Below are positions 49,561-60,759 of a stretch of 64,000 nt of DNA, piece after piece. This DNA is from Litoditis marina (taxonomy: Eukaryota; Nematoda; Chromadorea; Rhabditida; Rhabditidae). Under the pieces are notes generated by a model. That model searched no databases and had not been told where the DNA came from. It saw only the letters and a program-made list of their open reading frames with translations. Positions within the stretch are counted from its first letter, which is position 1; the number at the start of each line of letters is the position of its first letter. Location: the NCBI GenBank assembly GCA_964036275.1, contig OZ038435.1:9482310-9546309 (forward strand), in the 5' to 3' direction. Both the position numbers and the translations under genes were made by a program.

Positions 49561-50161
49561 CTGAATCAACCGATATTTTCATTAGAAACCACAATCAGAA
49601 AACAAAATGAAAAAAGCATAGGTGAATAGAAGTTTCGTCCGATAAATGTGAAACACAGTAAAATTCGAATCAATTTTTTTCCGGTCGAGTTGATTGCAAC
49701 TTGAATTACAACCTACAAAAGTGTCTGAACTGGTTCGCAGTTGGACTGTGAACCATAATTGTGAAGCAACGTATGTTAATTTACAAGACAGTTGGACTAC
49801 AGCGAGCAGAGTGTACAGTAGCAAAGTGCTGATGATCTGATCAGCGAAAACTGCTGCGGAGATGAAAAAGTTGTTGTAGCAATGTCAAGGCGGCTTTGCA
49901 GTATTATACGCCATACAAAACACAAATAACCCGAATCACGCTCACTCAGTAAAACCGAAAGCGTGAAAAGACTGCTTTATAATTATGAAACAAAACATTG
50001 AAATCGCATAGAGTCCCTAATATATTTGAGAGTCTCGAGAGTGAACAATTGACGGACTGAAACTATTCTGAGGTCTGAATTAAAAGTTGACTCGCACAAA
50101 AACATATGATAGTAAGAGTTTTTATTAGCTTCAGATCATTTAGAACTTCAGAGTTCGCCCA

Positions 50162-50342
50162 GGCGGCGTAGCAAACCGTTCAACCTCATGAGAAGTTCAT
50201 ATGAGTTTCTCATCAGATATCTCATGAGCTACTCGTGAACTCTCAATGATATAGCATAGCAATCGATAGAATCTCATGAGAAGCTCCTGTTAATAGCTCA
50301 TGAGGTATCTCATGAGATTTTTGAGGGATTGCTACGCCGCCA
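50162..50342. mobile_element. Palindromic MITE family G, copy 2 (intact ends)
   Basis: GGCGGCGTAGCAAACCGTTC at the left and TTGAGGGATTGCTACGCCGCC at the right. The interior repeats CTCATGAG and GAACTC words symmetrically. Homologous to 7503-7690. Confidence 0.8.
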
Positions 50343-52174
50343 GGGATGATCGGTTGCGTACTGTATATCATTTGGGCTGCAACGCTGTATTTGTAGTTTG
50401 ATCCCGTCATAATTCGTTCCTGATTGGAATACCATGTCGTGTTGAACTACAAGTCAGATATTGTCACTCTCTATAATATAGTCCATATTCTGCCAACAAT
50501 GAGACTCCTACAGCGTACTTTCGAACATTACAATGACTTTTTCCAATGCAAACTTGACCTAGGCAAAAGTATTTTGGAGCACTCTTTGTAGTATAGAATC
50601 AAAACCTTGTTCGAAAAAGTATATTTTCCATGAAATTCACGTCAATCAAACGTGTTTCAAGTTCAGTATTCCTACTGTAGGCGTCTGAGTAGGAATGGAA
50701 ACGACTATGCTAGTGAACGAGAAAGTGTATAGTAGATGTGCATAAACAGCGTGGGCGTAATTTCATATACAACACATTGTTGGAGAGAGGAACAATTGCT
50801 GCCAGCCGGCCTGCCTAAATGCGGCAATTCGAACATAATTCGTAGACCAAAAGGGGCGTGGCCTGCGACCGCCTGAGGGCACAACAACAAGATTTAGTTA
50901 ACTGATAAACAGAGGACGCGGAGGGGAATCGAACCCGGGGGAGAATAGGCCACAGGATTTGTAGTTTGATCTTAGTACATGAAGTAACTGGTCCAAACTA
51001 CAAAGACAGCGGGATAGGGCAGCATTCGCAGAATAGGCCTGCTTTCGAAAAGCGAATAGGAAATAGAATAAGAATGTTGTCAGAGAGGATCAAACTACAA
51101 AAACCAATCATTCTTAGAGAGTTGTATAGTCTGTTTCACCAATCGATGTACTCCTACAGTAATCCGTCAGTTATTCAAGGGGGTGTTTTTTAATGAAAAA
51201 GTTTTTACTTTGGTTTCAAATTTTCAGAGTTAGTAGTAGTAAACATGCAGAAGACACTATGAACATTTTGAGGCGTTCTGAATACGCTAATATAGTGAAC
51301 TTTGACCTGGAAGTGTTAGCAGATTATTGTAGAGGGTTATAAGTGGGTGGAACGAACTATAGGTCCCTTTATCTATAGATCCTCATAAAGTTGATCCGTC
51401 AACTGCTTCACACGTTCGGGATTTTATAAAACTGTCTCATTTAATGTCAAATTTCTCAAAATGTAGAAGATGTACATGTAGTTATCAGTATATTATGCGA
51501 AATACGTATTTCTTATTCTCTGTGGGAACGCTTCAACCATAATATAGTCTTCTGAACTAATAATTTTCAACGAATAAGTAACCTTTTTTTCTAGAAATTT
51601 CTCTAGTTTACACATTCCGTTGTTGCATTCCTAGTAGCCGTGCTAGTAGTATTATTGGGTTATTTGAATGATGTTTGATCTTCCGCCAATTATGTTTAGC
51701 ATTCTACTGGAATGAATAGAATAATAGCAGCCAGGCTTCCATCAAAGACAATTCAAACTGCATTCTTTCAAAATAGAAAAAAAAAGAATGTTTGGGATTT
51801 TATATACATGGAAATACGATTATCAATTCACAAGCAATCTTTGAGAGGTACTTTTTTTTCCATGAGTTTCAAAAGTTTATATGCATAGAGAACCATTTTA
51901 ATGCAAAACACAGCAGTAATATAGATTCACAAAAAAACCATTTAAATTTACGAGCAATGTTTGAGAGGTACTGTATCGTTGAGGTTAGATGTTGAAGTTA
52001 CAATTATGATTGAATCAGGAAAGACGAGAGGTAATGGTCGAACTATGCTGGTTTTTGGAACCAACTTCTATTTTGACATGATTGGGGAATATTTACCTGG
52101 CGCCAAAAGTTCGTCATTGGGAATGCGTGTGAAAAGCAGTCATTTTTTCATGAATAACCAAGGGGAAAATTGAA

Positions 52175-52530
52175 GTATCCCCCCCCCCCCCCCCACTTTA
52201 GTTGAGTCCCCCCCCCCGTGGCAATTCAACCCACCCAAGCTAAAACCTGAAAATCTAGGAGAGGGGGGGGGGGTCAAAAATCAACTTCGACATTTACTAT
52301 TTACCCTCCACCTAGGTCGGCGGGGGTAGAACTTCAATGGTGGGGGTTCAAACTTCAACGAGTGGGGGGGGGGGGCTGAACTTCCATACCGGATATGTTT
52401 ACTTTTTACACCCCAACTTCAAACTTTTGTATTGCAAGTGATAAATTGAACTATCACCTTTACTATTTACCCTCCACCTAGGTCGGCGGGGGTAGAACTT
52501 CAACGAGTGGGGGGGGGGGTGAACTTCAAT
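52175..52530. repeat. Long C and G runs with a duplicated ~90-bp block
   Basis: Runs of 16 C, 9 C, 11 G, 12 G and 10 G fall within 350 bp. The block TACCCTCCACCTAGGTCGGC, GGGGGTAGAACTTCAA occurs twice (52301-52340 and 52468-52506). Strong potential for G-quadruplexes. Confidence 0.85.
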
Positions 52531-53074
52531 ACCGGAAATGTTTACTTTATTTCACCCCAGGTTAATACCCCGTTACATGGATGACTCGCGGTTATTCACA
52601 GTTTGGACAGCGCACGCATCCCATGACCCCACGGAGAGAACAAGAGGTTTCTCGTTCTTAACCTTCTCCATCTCTCTCACTTTTGTTCTCTTCCTTTGTT
52701 TCTCTCTTTCTCTCACCCTCTTCCTCCTTTATTTCTTTATCTTCCTCTTTCTCTGTCGCTCTCTTTTTCTGTCTCGCTACGTTTCTCTCTCTATGTCTCA
52801 CATCCTCTCTCTTCATATTTCTCTCGTTCTCTCTCTCTTTATTTCTGATTCTCCACCTCTCTCTCTATAGCTCCTTCTCTCTCTTCCTGTCTACCTTTCC
52901 TTTTTCCACCTCTTATTCATTTGACAGCGAGCCCAGCCAAATGTCTGCGCTCTCTAGTCCAATCATACAAGCTCTCGCTGTCTGCGCCCTCCAATCGCAT
53001 TCTCTCATCCCCGCGCGCGTACCAATACTAGATACGGCTCAAGCAGAAACGTGGTGGCTAGTGCGAAGCCTCAT

Positions 53075-53239
53075 AAACTTACCTGGTCGGGGGCGCGCCG
53101 CGATCAACAAGGCGGCGCCCCCATGGCGAGGCTTATCCATTGCACTTTTGGATAGGTTGACCCGTGTGGCAGCTTCGAGTTGAAGTTCGCCAACGACTAA
53201 ATTTTTGCGTGGGGGGCTGCGTTCGCGCGGCCCTGGCTA
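53075..53239 (+). ncRNA. U1 spliceosomal snRNA
   Basis: Starts AAACTTACCTGGTCGGGGGC; ACTTACCTG pairs with 5' splice sites. Next come the stem-loop I region for U1-70K (GATCAACAAGGCGGC), a U1A-binding loop (CATTGCACTTTTGG) and GGCAGCTTCGAGTTGAAGTT. The Sm site AATTTTTG follows CGACTA, and a final GC-rich stem-loop (GGGGGGCTGCGTTCGCGCGG) closes it. All landmarks are in the U1 order at about 165 nt, the expected length, and closely resemble C. elegans U1 as I recall it. The 5' recognition sequence is unchanged. Transcription would be by RNA polymerase II from a snRNA promoter just upstream; I could not pick out its proximal element with confidence. Confidence 0.93.
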
Positions 53240-54290
53240 TATTGAGAATTGAAAAATGTTAAAAGTTAGTGTGAAAAATCTGTAGTACTGTGTGTCTATA
53301 TTTTTGCTGTGTTTGTCACTAACATACGTTTCGGTACCGTGAGAAAGGAAATAGTCTGGTGAATAGCTCTTGTCATTACTACATGAACCTCTACAGTATG
53401 AAGGCGGAACTTTCCCAAACCGTAGGTGAAAGTTTACAAAAAAATTAAAGTTTTAAACACCGACGACTAATTTTTTTTTGCGTGGGGCGCTGCGTTCGCG
53501 CAGCTCTGGCTAATTTGATTACCATTTTTCGCTTGTTCCAAAACAAGTGTAGACAGTGTAACGGCCGTGTTTGTAGTGGTCTCGTCTTCTTTCTCGCCAA
53601 ACTTTGTGAAACCACACAACAAAGGTCAAGTCACACATTGTAGATATAGCTTTTGAAAGACAGATAATCTTCGAAAGGGCATAGATGTAGGAGAATATAG
53701 AGAAGGAAGGGTGAATGGCGAGTCATGTAAGTTGAAACTGGTACACTATTTGATAATAACTCTCGTCGATTATGTTTATCCTACGCTTGTTCACCATGTC
53801 TATCTCCCTCTCTCACTCTCTCTCTCTTTCCCCTTCCTCCTCCCGCTTTCGTCTCTCTAACACCTCCAACAGGTGGGGCACGCGACCCGCTTCTTTACGC
53901 ATAGATGGTATCGAAACGATGAAAAAGCAGATAGTAGTAAATACGCCCTCTCATTCCATACGAAAATGTTTTCTCGAAACTCCTTGACGATTCTGTCTAT
54001 ATTCTTTGTACAGTGTCATAATTTATCAGTTGTGTATCATTATGAATTTTCAGGTACAATAAAAAGCGCAGTCAACTTACTTCTGAAACAATCAACAGTG
54101 CACATTTTCCGATGTACTGTTAATTTTAAAGCAAACTTTACCGCAAATGCAAATAGCGCATATTTAAGAGTTCGGGTTGGAATTAAAAGTTCGAAAAACT
54201 GGAGAAACTAGGTATTTACTATCTACGCATACAGGTATTCTTTCACAAGGTCATTTAATATTAGTTCTTAACAAAGTTTTATTTCCAGAT
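53240..54290. other. Region between U1 and the Argonaute-like fragments
   Basis: Apart from the U1 fragment and a CT-rich stretch (53795-53840), there is one plus-strand open stretch from about 53873 to 54000 beginning behind CCAACAG (VGHATRFFTHRWYR). It could be an exon of the broken locus that follows, but nothing identifies it. Confidence 0.35.
53455..53514 (+). pseudogene. 3' fragment of U1 snRNA (Sm site and last stem-loop)
   Basis: CGACGACTAATTTTTTTTTGCG, then GGGGCGCTGCGTTCGCGCAG and CTCTGGCTA, mirror the last ~60 nt of the U1 gene 260 bp upstream. The 5' two-thirds are missing, so this is a truncated copy. Confidence 0.85.
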
Positions 54291-54292
54291 AT

Positions 54293-56630
54293 CTTCCATA
54301 AACGAAGATAGTGCTTGACATACATTCAGGCCATTCCTATTTTCGATGAAACGGTATTCTTCAATTGGGAGACGTATTAGACGGCGTAGCCATTTACAAT
54401 CTTATCGGTGAATTCCAACAATCCAACGACGCGCTAACTATTGTTGACGGTCTCACCGTGGAACTCCATCTATACAACAAGAACGCCAAACGACCTGTGG
54501 ACACCTTATCCGGAGACAAGGAAAAACTGAGGTAACCACTTTTCCAATTTTCCGCTTGATTCTCCAAAAACGTACTAGCAAACATCCACGGTATGTCGGC
54601 TGTACAACACTTATAATTTGTTGACCACCCTATGTCATACGTGGGTCTCAACAATAGCTGAGAACTTCAGTATCGTTCTCTATGCTTCTGTGACATTTCT
54701 TGCAGAGAGCGCCTATGAAATTTATGAAATTAGCTGGTAAACATCAACGGTTAAACAAGGCTCAAATTAGCGATAATGAAGAACTAGGTATACGCTTCGG
54801 CCGCACCCTGGCTTCGGTCTCGGTACAGCCTCAGGGCGACACAGCATACATCTAAGGATGTATGCCTACCGCTAAGGCGGGACCCAGTTTACCTTAATTG
54901 GTAAACTAAGAACAACCTTTATTTCAACAAAAATTATACTACTCTATAATCATTTGTATAAATTCGATTTATAAATATACAAACTTCTTTGTTCATAAGA
55001 AACTCTATACAATTATTGTTAAATAATAAGCCGTTAACTAAATAGTAAACTCTGGTTACACGGATCGTTGATAGTACTGTAGTTTCATTGATTATATTAC
55101 ACCGTTATGTATTACATAGTACAGTTTTCATACCAGAATACGAACAACAGATGAAACCTTGATATTGTGGAGCCTTGAAATCAAACTTTCGACGATCAAA
55201 CCGCATGCTGCTAATTGAAATCAAACACATATGTTTTCAGAACCAGCACAGTCCAGACGGAGCAATCCGTCTGAAGGGCCCGGGACGCATCGGTGCCGGC
55301 AAGGCGGCGCGCCGTGTTGAGAGGCTCCTCAGCTGCATACTATGAAACACGGTACGAAATTACGTTTGAACGACTTGATGTGAGAATCGAGCTCACTTTA
55401 AAATTTTGCTTTAAAGTAACTTTTAACAAACTTTAACTTTTCGAAATTGGTTTAGTACCAGTTAGTGGTGGTAATTAGCGATAATGAAGAACTAGGTATA
55501 CGTACTCATGAATAACGTGAATTGAGGTATACAGTACACATCGACCTCTCAATCAGTACCCTCTAGCATTAGAGAAACAGATAATCATTACACTTTTAGC
55601 GTAATAGTTTTCTTTTTGACTTTGTAAGTTTATTATTCTCACCTATTTTATATAAGCGCTTTAAATATCAATAGTAATTTAACATAAACCTTGACATAGT
55701 ATATGGTCTCATTATTCTCTCTATCCCACCCTTTCTTTCTCAGTCTACGTACAATATACCACCCGCCTTGTTTTATTCCTGTTCTCGATGCGTATCGTTA
55801 CTCAGATGTTTATTATTTTTCACTTTTTCAGATAATGAAAGTCTATGTCGCACATCTTGTGGATGGTGTTAACCATCTACCTCGACCACTCGTTACCGAT
55901 ATAACCGAGATGACATTGAGCAGAGGAACTGTGTTTTCAGCAATAACTGACTTACCCCTAGAGAGGGTAATCGACAGGTAATTTATTTTGCTCGTGATCA
56001 GATATAAATATGAAATTAGTTTCAGATCAATAAGTAATAAGTAATCAGATCAATCAATAGGTGATAATCAAACTACAATTTTTAGTTGACCTCTAGGTAA
56101 ATTTTAGATAACTGATAAGCTTTAAATAAAACTTTTTATCAAGCTACAAACTATAAATTTTAACTTTTAACAAACTCTCGTGATCATGTATAAATATGAA
56201 ATTAGTTTTACCGCAGAATACGAACAACATATGAAACCTTGATACTGTTGAGCTTTGAAATCAAACTTTCGACAATCAAACCGCGTGCTGCTAATTAAAA
56301 TAATACACATATGTTTTCAGAAATAGCACAGCGTTGACGGAGCAATCCGTCTGGAGAGAAAAGTCATTTATTATTAGTTTTCACAGAGTTTCCTTTTTTC
56401 AGATATCTTCCGTGAACGAAGATAGTGCTTGACATACATTCAGGCCATTCCTATGTTCGAAGAAACGGTATTCATCAATTGGGAGACGTATTGGACGGCG
56501 TAGCCATTTTCAATCTAATCGATGAATTCCAACAATCCAACGCCGCGGTAACTATTGTTGACGGTCTCAGCGTAACGACATGTGGTTGTGGACGGACACC
56601 TGATAATCAATCAATAAGTGATAGTCAATA
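54293..56630 (+). repeat. Local duplication inside the Argonaute-like locus
   Basis: 55130-55290 and 56208-56360 match (GAATACGAACAACA, AAATCAAACTTTCGAC, GGAGCAATCCGTCTG). 54293-54470 and 56402-56560 match (ATATCTTCC, GAACGAAGATAGTGCTTGAC, GGCGTAGCCATTT). Because the order differs, the locus was duplicated and then rearranged or partly deleted. A shorter block, GCGATAATGAAGAACTAGGT, occurs at 54773 and 55475. Confidence 0.75.
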
Positions 56631-57658
56631 AATCAATAAGTATTCAGTGATAAGTAATCAGTTATAATCAATCAGTAAATCAAACTACAACTTTTCAATA
56701 AGCTTTGATAACTGATAAGCTTTAGATAAAACTTTTTATCAGACTACAAGCAACTTTCAACAAGCTTTAAAGTTTGTTAAAAGTCAAAACTTATAGCTTG
56801 TAATCTGATAAAAAGTTTTATCTAATGCTTATCAGTTATCAAAGCTTATTGAAAAGTTGTAGTTTGATTTACTGATTGATTATCACTGATTACGTATAGA
56901 AAGCGTAACTATCGCCGCGGTGTCATTACGTAGGTCTATTTACTTAGACAACAGGTTAGAGACGTAGAAGTACATATTTTCTTGAACGTTTTTTTTTCAT
57001 TTCCCACCGAGTCAGTATGTAAAATAGAAATTAGACACAAATGCTATCTCTAATTTGTTGTTCACTACCAGATTTTTCAGGTTTACAAGTTGTAACACTC
57101 ACCACGTTGTATGGACCCGGAAGCAACCCGGAGTGTCGTGGAAAAACTCTCCACGAGTTAGAGGATTTCTTCCGGCCTACTACTTGGAAAGGTACGTATC
57201 TCAAATTTGTGGTCCATGTAGTGTTGCTATGTTAAAATAAATTTCCTATTAGGTCCGTGATGTTTTTAACTGCGATTACTCTATTAGATTCTGATATGAT
57301 CATGTAGAGTGACGTTTTTCTGTTCAAATACCGAATTTAATTTCTGTTCCTTACTCCTAGTCAGTTTTTAGAATTTTTCTAACTAATCGAACAACCTTGT
57401 CGGTGTATGCCCCTAGCGTACATACATGGAGTTTGAAAGAGACTGTATAGTAATGCATCACGAGTACACTCAAATTTGATAAATCATGGTCAATACCCCC
57501 GTTGAACCCCCTTTCTATGATCTCTAAAATAAATTTGCAGCCTGTTATGTGTAGGTATAGTATATTATTACAGTCACGGCATTGTACTCAACCACACATC
57601 GATGCCCGTATTCGTCGTGGATGGTGGAGCCGGTGCCATTCCCATCGAACTCTTATAC
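54293..57658 (+). pseudogene. Broken Argonaute-like locus with PAZ-domain exons
   Basis: Fragments with acceptor and donor sites but broken frames. The clearest are 57081-57191 (GLQVVTLTTLYGPGSN; CRGKTLHELEDFF) and 57555-57658 (HGIVLNHTSMPVFVVDG; AIPIELLY). In the same phase, joined through the acceptor GTGTAG, they give the second half of a PAZ domain, which binds small-RNA 3' ends in Argonautes; IPIELL is the usual end of that domain. Upstream are 54371-54531 (GDVLDGVAIYNLIGEF; TIVDGLTVELHLYNKN), 55832-55976 and a second, frameshifted copy of the first (56402-56630). Stops and a 1-base frame change lie inside the first exon copies. Nematode WAGO-type Argonautes are numerous, so a degenerate member is plausible. 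Recognition rests on short motifs; family assignment is tentative. Confidence 0.45.
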
Positions 57659-57834
57659 GTGATTGTGTAGATGAAATAAATCAGTTTTTCGCATTTTTTT
57701 TTTCTTTTCAAGATCGAGATAAAACGAGATAAACATAAATCGAAGAAGTGGGCGTCGAGTGGGTGTCGAGGATCCATTGAAAAACTCTGAAAACATTGAT
57801 TTTACATCTTTTGTTATGAACATAGTCGGTGTAG

Positions 57835-58010
57835 TGCTCGGGTACCCTCTCTCTCTTTCTCTCGCTCTCACTCACTCTCTCTCTGTCTCTCTCTCTCGGT
57901 CAGTTTCTTTCTTCTCTCTCTGTCACTCTGTCTTTCTATCTCTCTCTGTCACTCTGTCTTTCTCTCTCTCTCTCTCTAACTCACTCTACACGCTGCGTTC
58001 TCTCCTCGCT
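57835..58010. repeat. (CT)n pyrimidine tract
   Basis: CTCTCTGTCTCT-type repeats over about 170 bp. No gene is seen from 57659 to 58430 otherwise. Confidence 0.85.
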
Positions 58011-58430
58011 ATACTCCCTGACCCATAGAGTCACCACGCGACTCCTCGGTCTCTTAAACATTGCTCCCTCACTCACTCAGTCTAGAACGGCGCGTGCTCA
58101 TCACGGTTTTCTACTAACTCACCGAAAACAGTCAGACATTCACGGAGAGAACGGATAGGCTATCGATGGTTGTGGGACTGGAACGAAGTTTTTATCAAGT
58201 TGAACATATGGTTACACCCAATAAACTTGAAGCGATTGAACGTATAAATGGATTATATATGTAATAGTAAAACCTACATATGAGAAGCGTCTTGTGGTTG
58301 CAGTGTCCCGTAGGGTTGCGTCGTGTAGTCGGGAAGGTAACGTAGTTTCTTCATCATTGGTTGTAGTTTCTTCGTTACAATCCAGGTATGGATCTCACCC
58401 AGGTGATCACGGCCCTGCCCGTTCTGACCA

Positions 58431-59098
58431 CTAGAATCTCCTCTTCTTCAACCAGAGCACCATGTCCTCCATGACCTGGTAGTTGATCTTACGTACCGCG
58501 TCCAAATCCAGGGTCTAAAAACACATAATCAACCCCTTCGAAAACTATAAACATTTAACATACCACTCCTTTTTTTTCTAATATACAACTCACCATGCCC
58601 TTCACTTTGCAGACTATTTGTTTTTCTCCGGCGTGATTCTCCAGTTCGTACGTGTAGACCTTTGGGGCAATACTAAAAAACTTGGTCATACGGAACCTGA
58701 GTGGTAGCTTGGAGACCAGCGAACTCAACCATCCACCACGCATATCAGACAGACTTTGATTCATCGGTGAAGTAGACCCGACTATCCGTATCTGAGCAAG
58801 AGAAGTCGTGTTACACTAGTCAAAAGCTTTGTGCCGGGAAAGTTGACGAGACTGTCCGTTGCTGAACAAAAAACACTGTGTTACACTAGTCACGTTATCA
58901 CATTGAACATGAGTACTAACCGACGTATATCAGATCTTTACCGATCTTCTCCACGGCTGAGAGTAGTCGCAGTCTCGCGTAGGCTGTTGTATAGGCGGCG
59001 ATGGCAACGTTGGTGCACTCGGCACACTGCTGGTACTCGCGACGTGGTTTATGACTGACCAGTGCCGCATCATCAATAAGCGACATACTACGACGCAT
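58431..59098 (-). pseudogene. Decayed C-terminal part of a protein-primed (Maverick/Polinton-type) DNA polymerase B
   Basis: Minus-strand pieces: 59098-58921 (CTNVAIAAYTTAYARLRLL; IGKDLIYV), matching the fingers/palm segment just before the catalytic aspartates; 58861-58812 and 58791-58594, both starting with a TDS triplet (motif C, normally DTDS); and 58514-58431 (LDLDAVRKINYQ to the stop). The 58791 piece holds FFSIAPKVYTYELENH and VCKVKGM, the APKxYxYE...KVKG thumb signature of this polymerase class. The DTDS reading of 58791 runs into TGA, whereas the APKVYTYE reading needs another fr ame, so the gene is broken. Mavericks are large virus-like self-synthesising transposons; only fragments remain. 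It lies antisense between plus-strand Argonaute-like pieces. Confidence 0.7.
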
Positions 59099-59186
59099 GT
59101 CCGGAAAAATTGTAAGGTTACTCTAGGAGTCTCAGTGGGAACGGTGGAAACCATAGACAGTCGGATTTAAAGGTTTAATTCAGTTT

Positions 59187-59330
59187 TCAGGTTGACGAAC
59201 AGGGTGTTCACCGACCGGCGATTGTGGTATTGAATACCAAGGCTCACGCGGGCGACAAATCGCAATGGCCCCTACCCCCGCACCTTTTACAGTCAGTGAG
59301 CAGTTGTATACGGTTATAACTTTCAATTCA
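59187..59330 (+). pseudogene. Isolated exon-like fragment, possibly from the Argonaute-like locus
   Basis: Behind TTTTCAG an open stretch reads VDEQGVHRPAIVVLNTKAHA and GDKSQWPLPP before TAA. It starts in phase 0, and the PAZ exon at 57555-57658 ends in phase 0 at PIELLY, so PIELLY-VDEQ could be a natural continuation. The minus strand is open too, which weakens the call. Confidence 0.3.
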
Positions 59331-59660
59331 AGGTTTTCAACTAACAGAAACTTTGGTACTAGTGGTAATTACGAATGTCAGTTTGGAATGTGACTTTTCG
59401 AGGAATCTGAGGTACCCGTTTCTACGTCACATCACCTCCAGCATTTGTAAACCAAAGTTATTTGTAGGTATAGCGATAACATAGACAGTCAGTAGTAACT
59501 TACTCGTAGGGTGGTGTGAGTTGACATGCGGATTCTATTGGAGGACACTTGTTTGACCGTAGGACAACTACTATAGTCTTCGCCCACGGAAAGGCTACTG
59601 TATTCCGCTGTGTACGCAAGCATGTATTCGATTGCTGAGCTGTTCTGTTATGCTCTCTCA

Positions 59661-59744
59661 TAGCGCAGTAGTTCGCGCCCTGGTACGAATCTTTTGCTGG
59701 CAGGTTCGGTTCCGGGGTGAGGCAGAAATTTATTAATTTGGCAC
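59661..59744 (+). mobile_element. tRNA-derived SINE, copy 3
   Basis: TAGCGCAGTAGTTCGCGCCC (A box region), GCAGGTTCGGTTCCGG (B box) and AGAAATTTATTAATTTGGCA, the same head-to-tail order as at 14150 and 6395. Confidence 0.7.
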
Positions 59745-59879
59745 CGATTCTGGTACACCTGTAATATGATAAGGAGTTGGCGTGAGTTGACATTCGGATC
59801 ACCGCCAGAAGAAAATTCCTGTGTAGGGTACAGAAAAAGAGTTGACCAACTAGAACAATTTGCAGTATACGTCCCGTGA

Positions 59880-60013
59880 CAAAATTTTTCCATAAAAGAC
59901 GAGTTCCGGAACAAGCTCAACGAGGTACAGCGTAGCATGGAGAAAGCCCACCACCAACTCATTACTGGTATTTATTTGTTTAATTCTTCGATTGGTCATA
60001 GGAAATAGTTTAT
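59880..60013 (+). other. Exon-like open stretch, unassigned
   Basis: Following a TTTGCAG acceptor (59862-59868) a GC3-biased plus-strand frame reads DEFRNKLNEVQRSMEKAHHQ. Upstream in that frame is a TGA, so either the acceptor is elsewhere or the exon is broken. No family recognised. Confidence 0.25.
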
Positions 60014-60335
60014 TACAAAACGCAGGGAGAAAAATTTCCATATTATCACTAAACGGTCGGTAACCGTTTACACGGAAATGTTATCAGTTATCGACAGTAT
60101 AGTTATGAGGATGTGCTCCAAAACTGGTGGGAGTTACTGAAACATGAGAATCGAGTTTATACGGTAGGCCATCGCTCTCTTCCTTCTCTTCTCTTGCTCT
60201 CTCTCTCTCGAAGGTAGAAGAAATGTATGTTCGTGTTCAGTTTTTATGATGGAATTGCTAACTTTAAACTTGAAATAGAGGAGCTGCTAACTGGAAACTC
60301 AACAATACCTGTTAAATCTGTATAGTCTGTTTCAG

Positions 60336-60692
60336 ATGAGTTGGGAGGATCATCGTGAACGGCGCCGATACTGGAACTCCCGTGAGTCGGACGATGAGAA
60401 TGGTCCCGGGCCCATGTATTGGCCTAGATACCTCCGCACTGATGAGTTCTACCTACGTAGTTTTGATGAGGGAGGCGTACGTCTGCCGGTTCGGGTGGTG
60501 GTACCTCAACCCCCTCCACAAGACGGGGAAATTGAAAACTCAGACGAATCTGAAGTAGATATGGACGAATTCATAGATGCTGCCAATGATCGTTCATCGT
60601 CCAAATCTGAGGGGTCGCTACCGTCAACCAGACCACCCAACCAATGGAACACGCCAATCACAATGCAGTTGAAAGCGACAGCTACGATTTAA
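60336..60692 (+). CDS. Small acidic, probably disordered protein; unknown
   Basis: A single-exon ORF of 118 residues. The ATG directly follows CTGTTTCAG, a good trans-splice acceptor, and AATAAA (60711-60716) follows the stop by about 20 bp, so the transcription unit looks complete. The N-terminus is basic-aromatic (SWEDHRERRRYWNSRESDDE), then PMYWPRYLRTDEFYLRSFDE, a proline patch (VVPQPPPQD) and an acidic patch (NSDESEVDMDEFIDAANDRS). No signal peptide or membrane helix. It sits between decayed Maverick pieces, so it may be an element-borne gene or a host gene; nothing decides this. Confidence 0.6.
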   Translation: MSWEDHRERRRYWNSRESDDENGPGPMYWPRYLRTDEFYLRSFDEGGVRLPVRVVVPQPPPQDGEIENSDESEVDMDEFIDAANDRSSSKSEGSLPSTRPPNQWNTPITMQLKATATI

Positions 60693-60759
60693 TTTCTGGC
60701 TGATTTATATAATAAACATTGTTGTACACAGATTTTATTTCAAACATACCAATATGTAA

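Larger units (their letters stand above)
49561..53074. other. Intergenic region upstream of the FGSSTPRD gene and U1
   Basis: No convincing exon is seen. Contents: family G MITE (50162-50342), a family A end (50680-50705), G/C homopolymer runs (52175-52520) and a CT-rich block (52640-52920). The first few hundred bases probably contain the FGSSTPRD gene promoter. Confidence 0.6.

Noticed and set aside
50915..50945. tRNA 3' half on the minus strand (GGGTTCGATTCCCC)
   Set aside because: A B box alone, with no A box or anticodon arm at the right distance.
58300..58430. Downstream minus-strand frame after the polymerase stop (MMKKLRYLPDY)
   Set aside because: Open for about 50 codons but overlaps no recognisable domain or splice site; it could be a second element gene but evidence is too thin.
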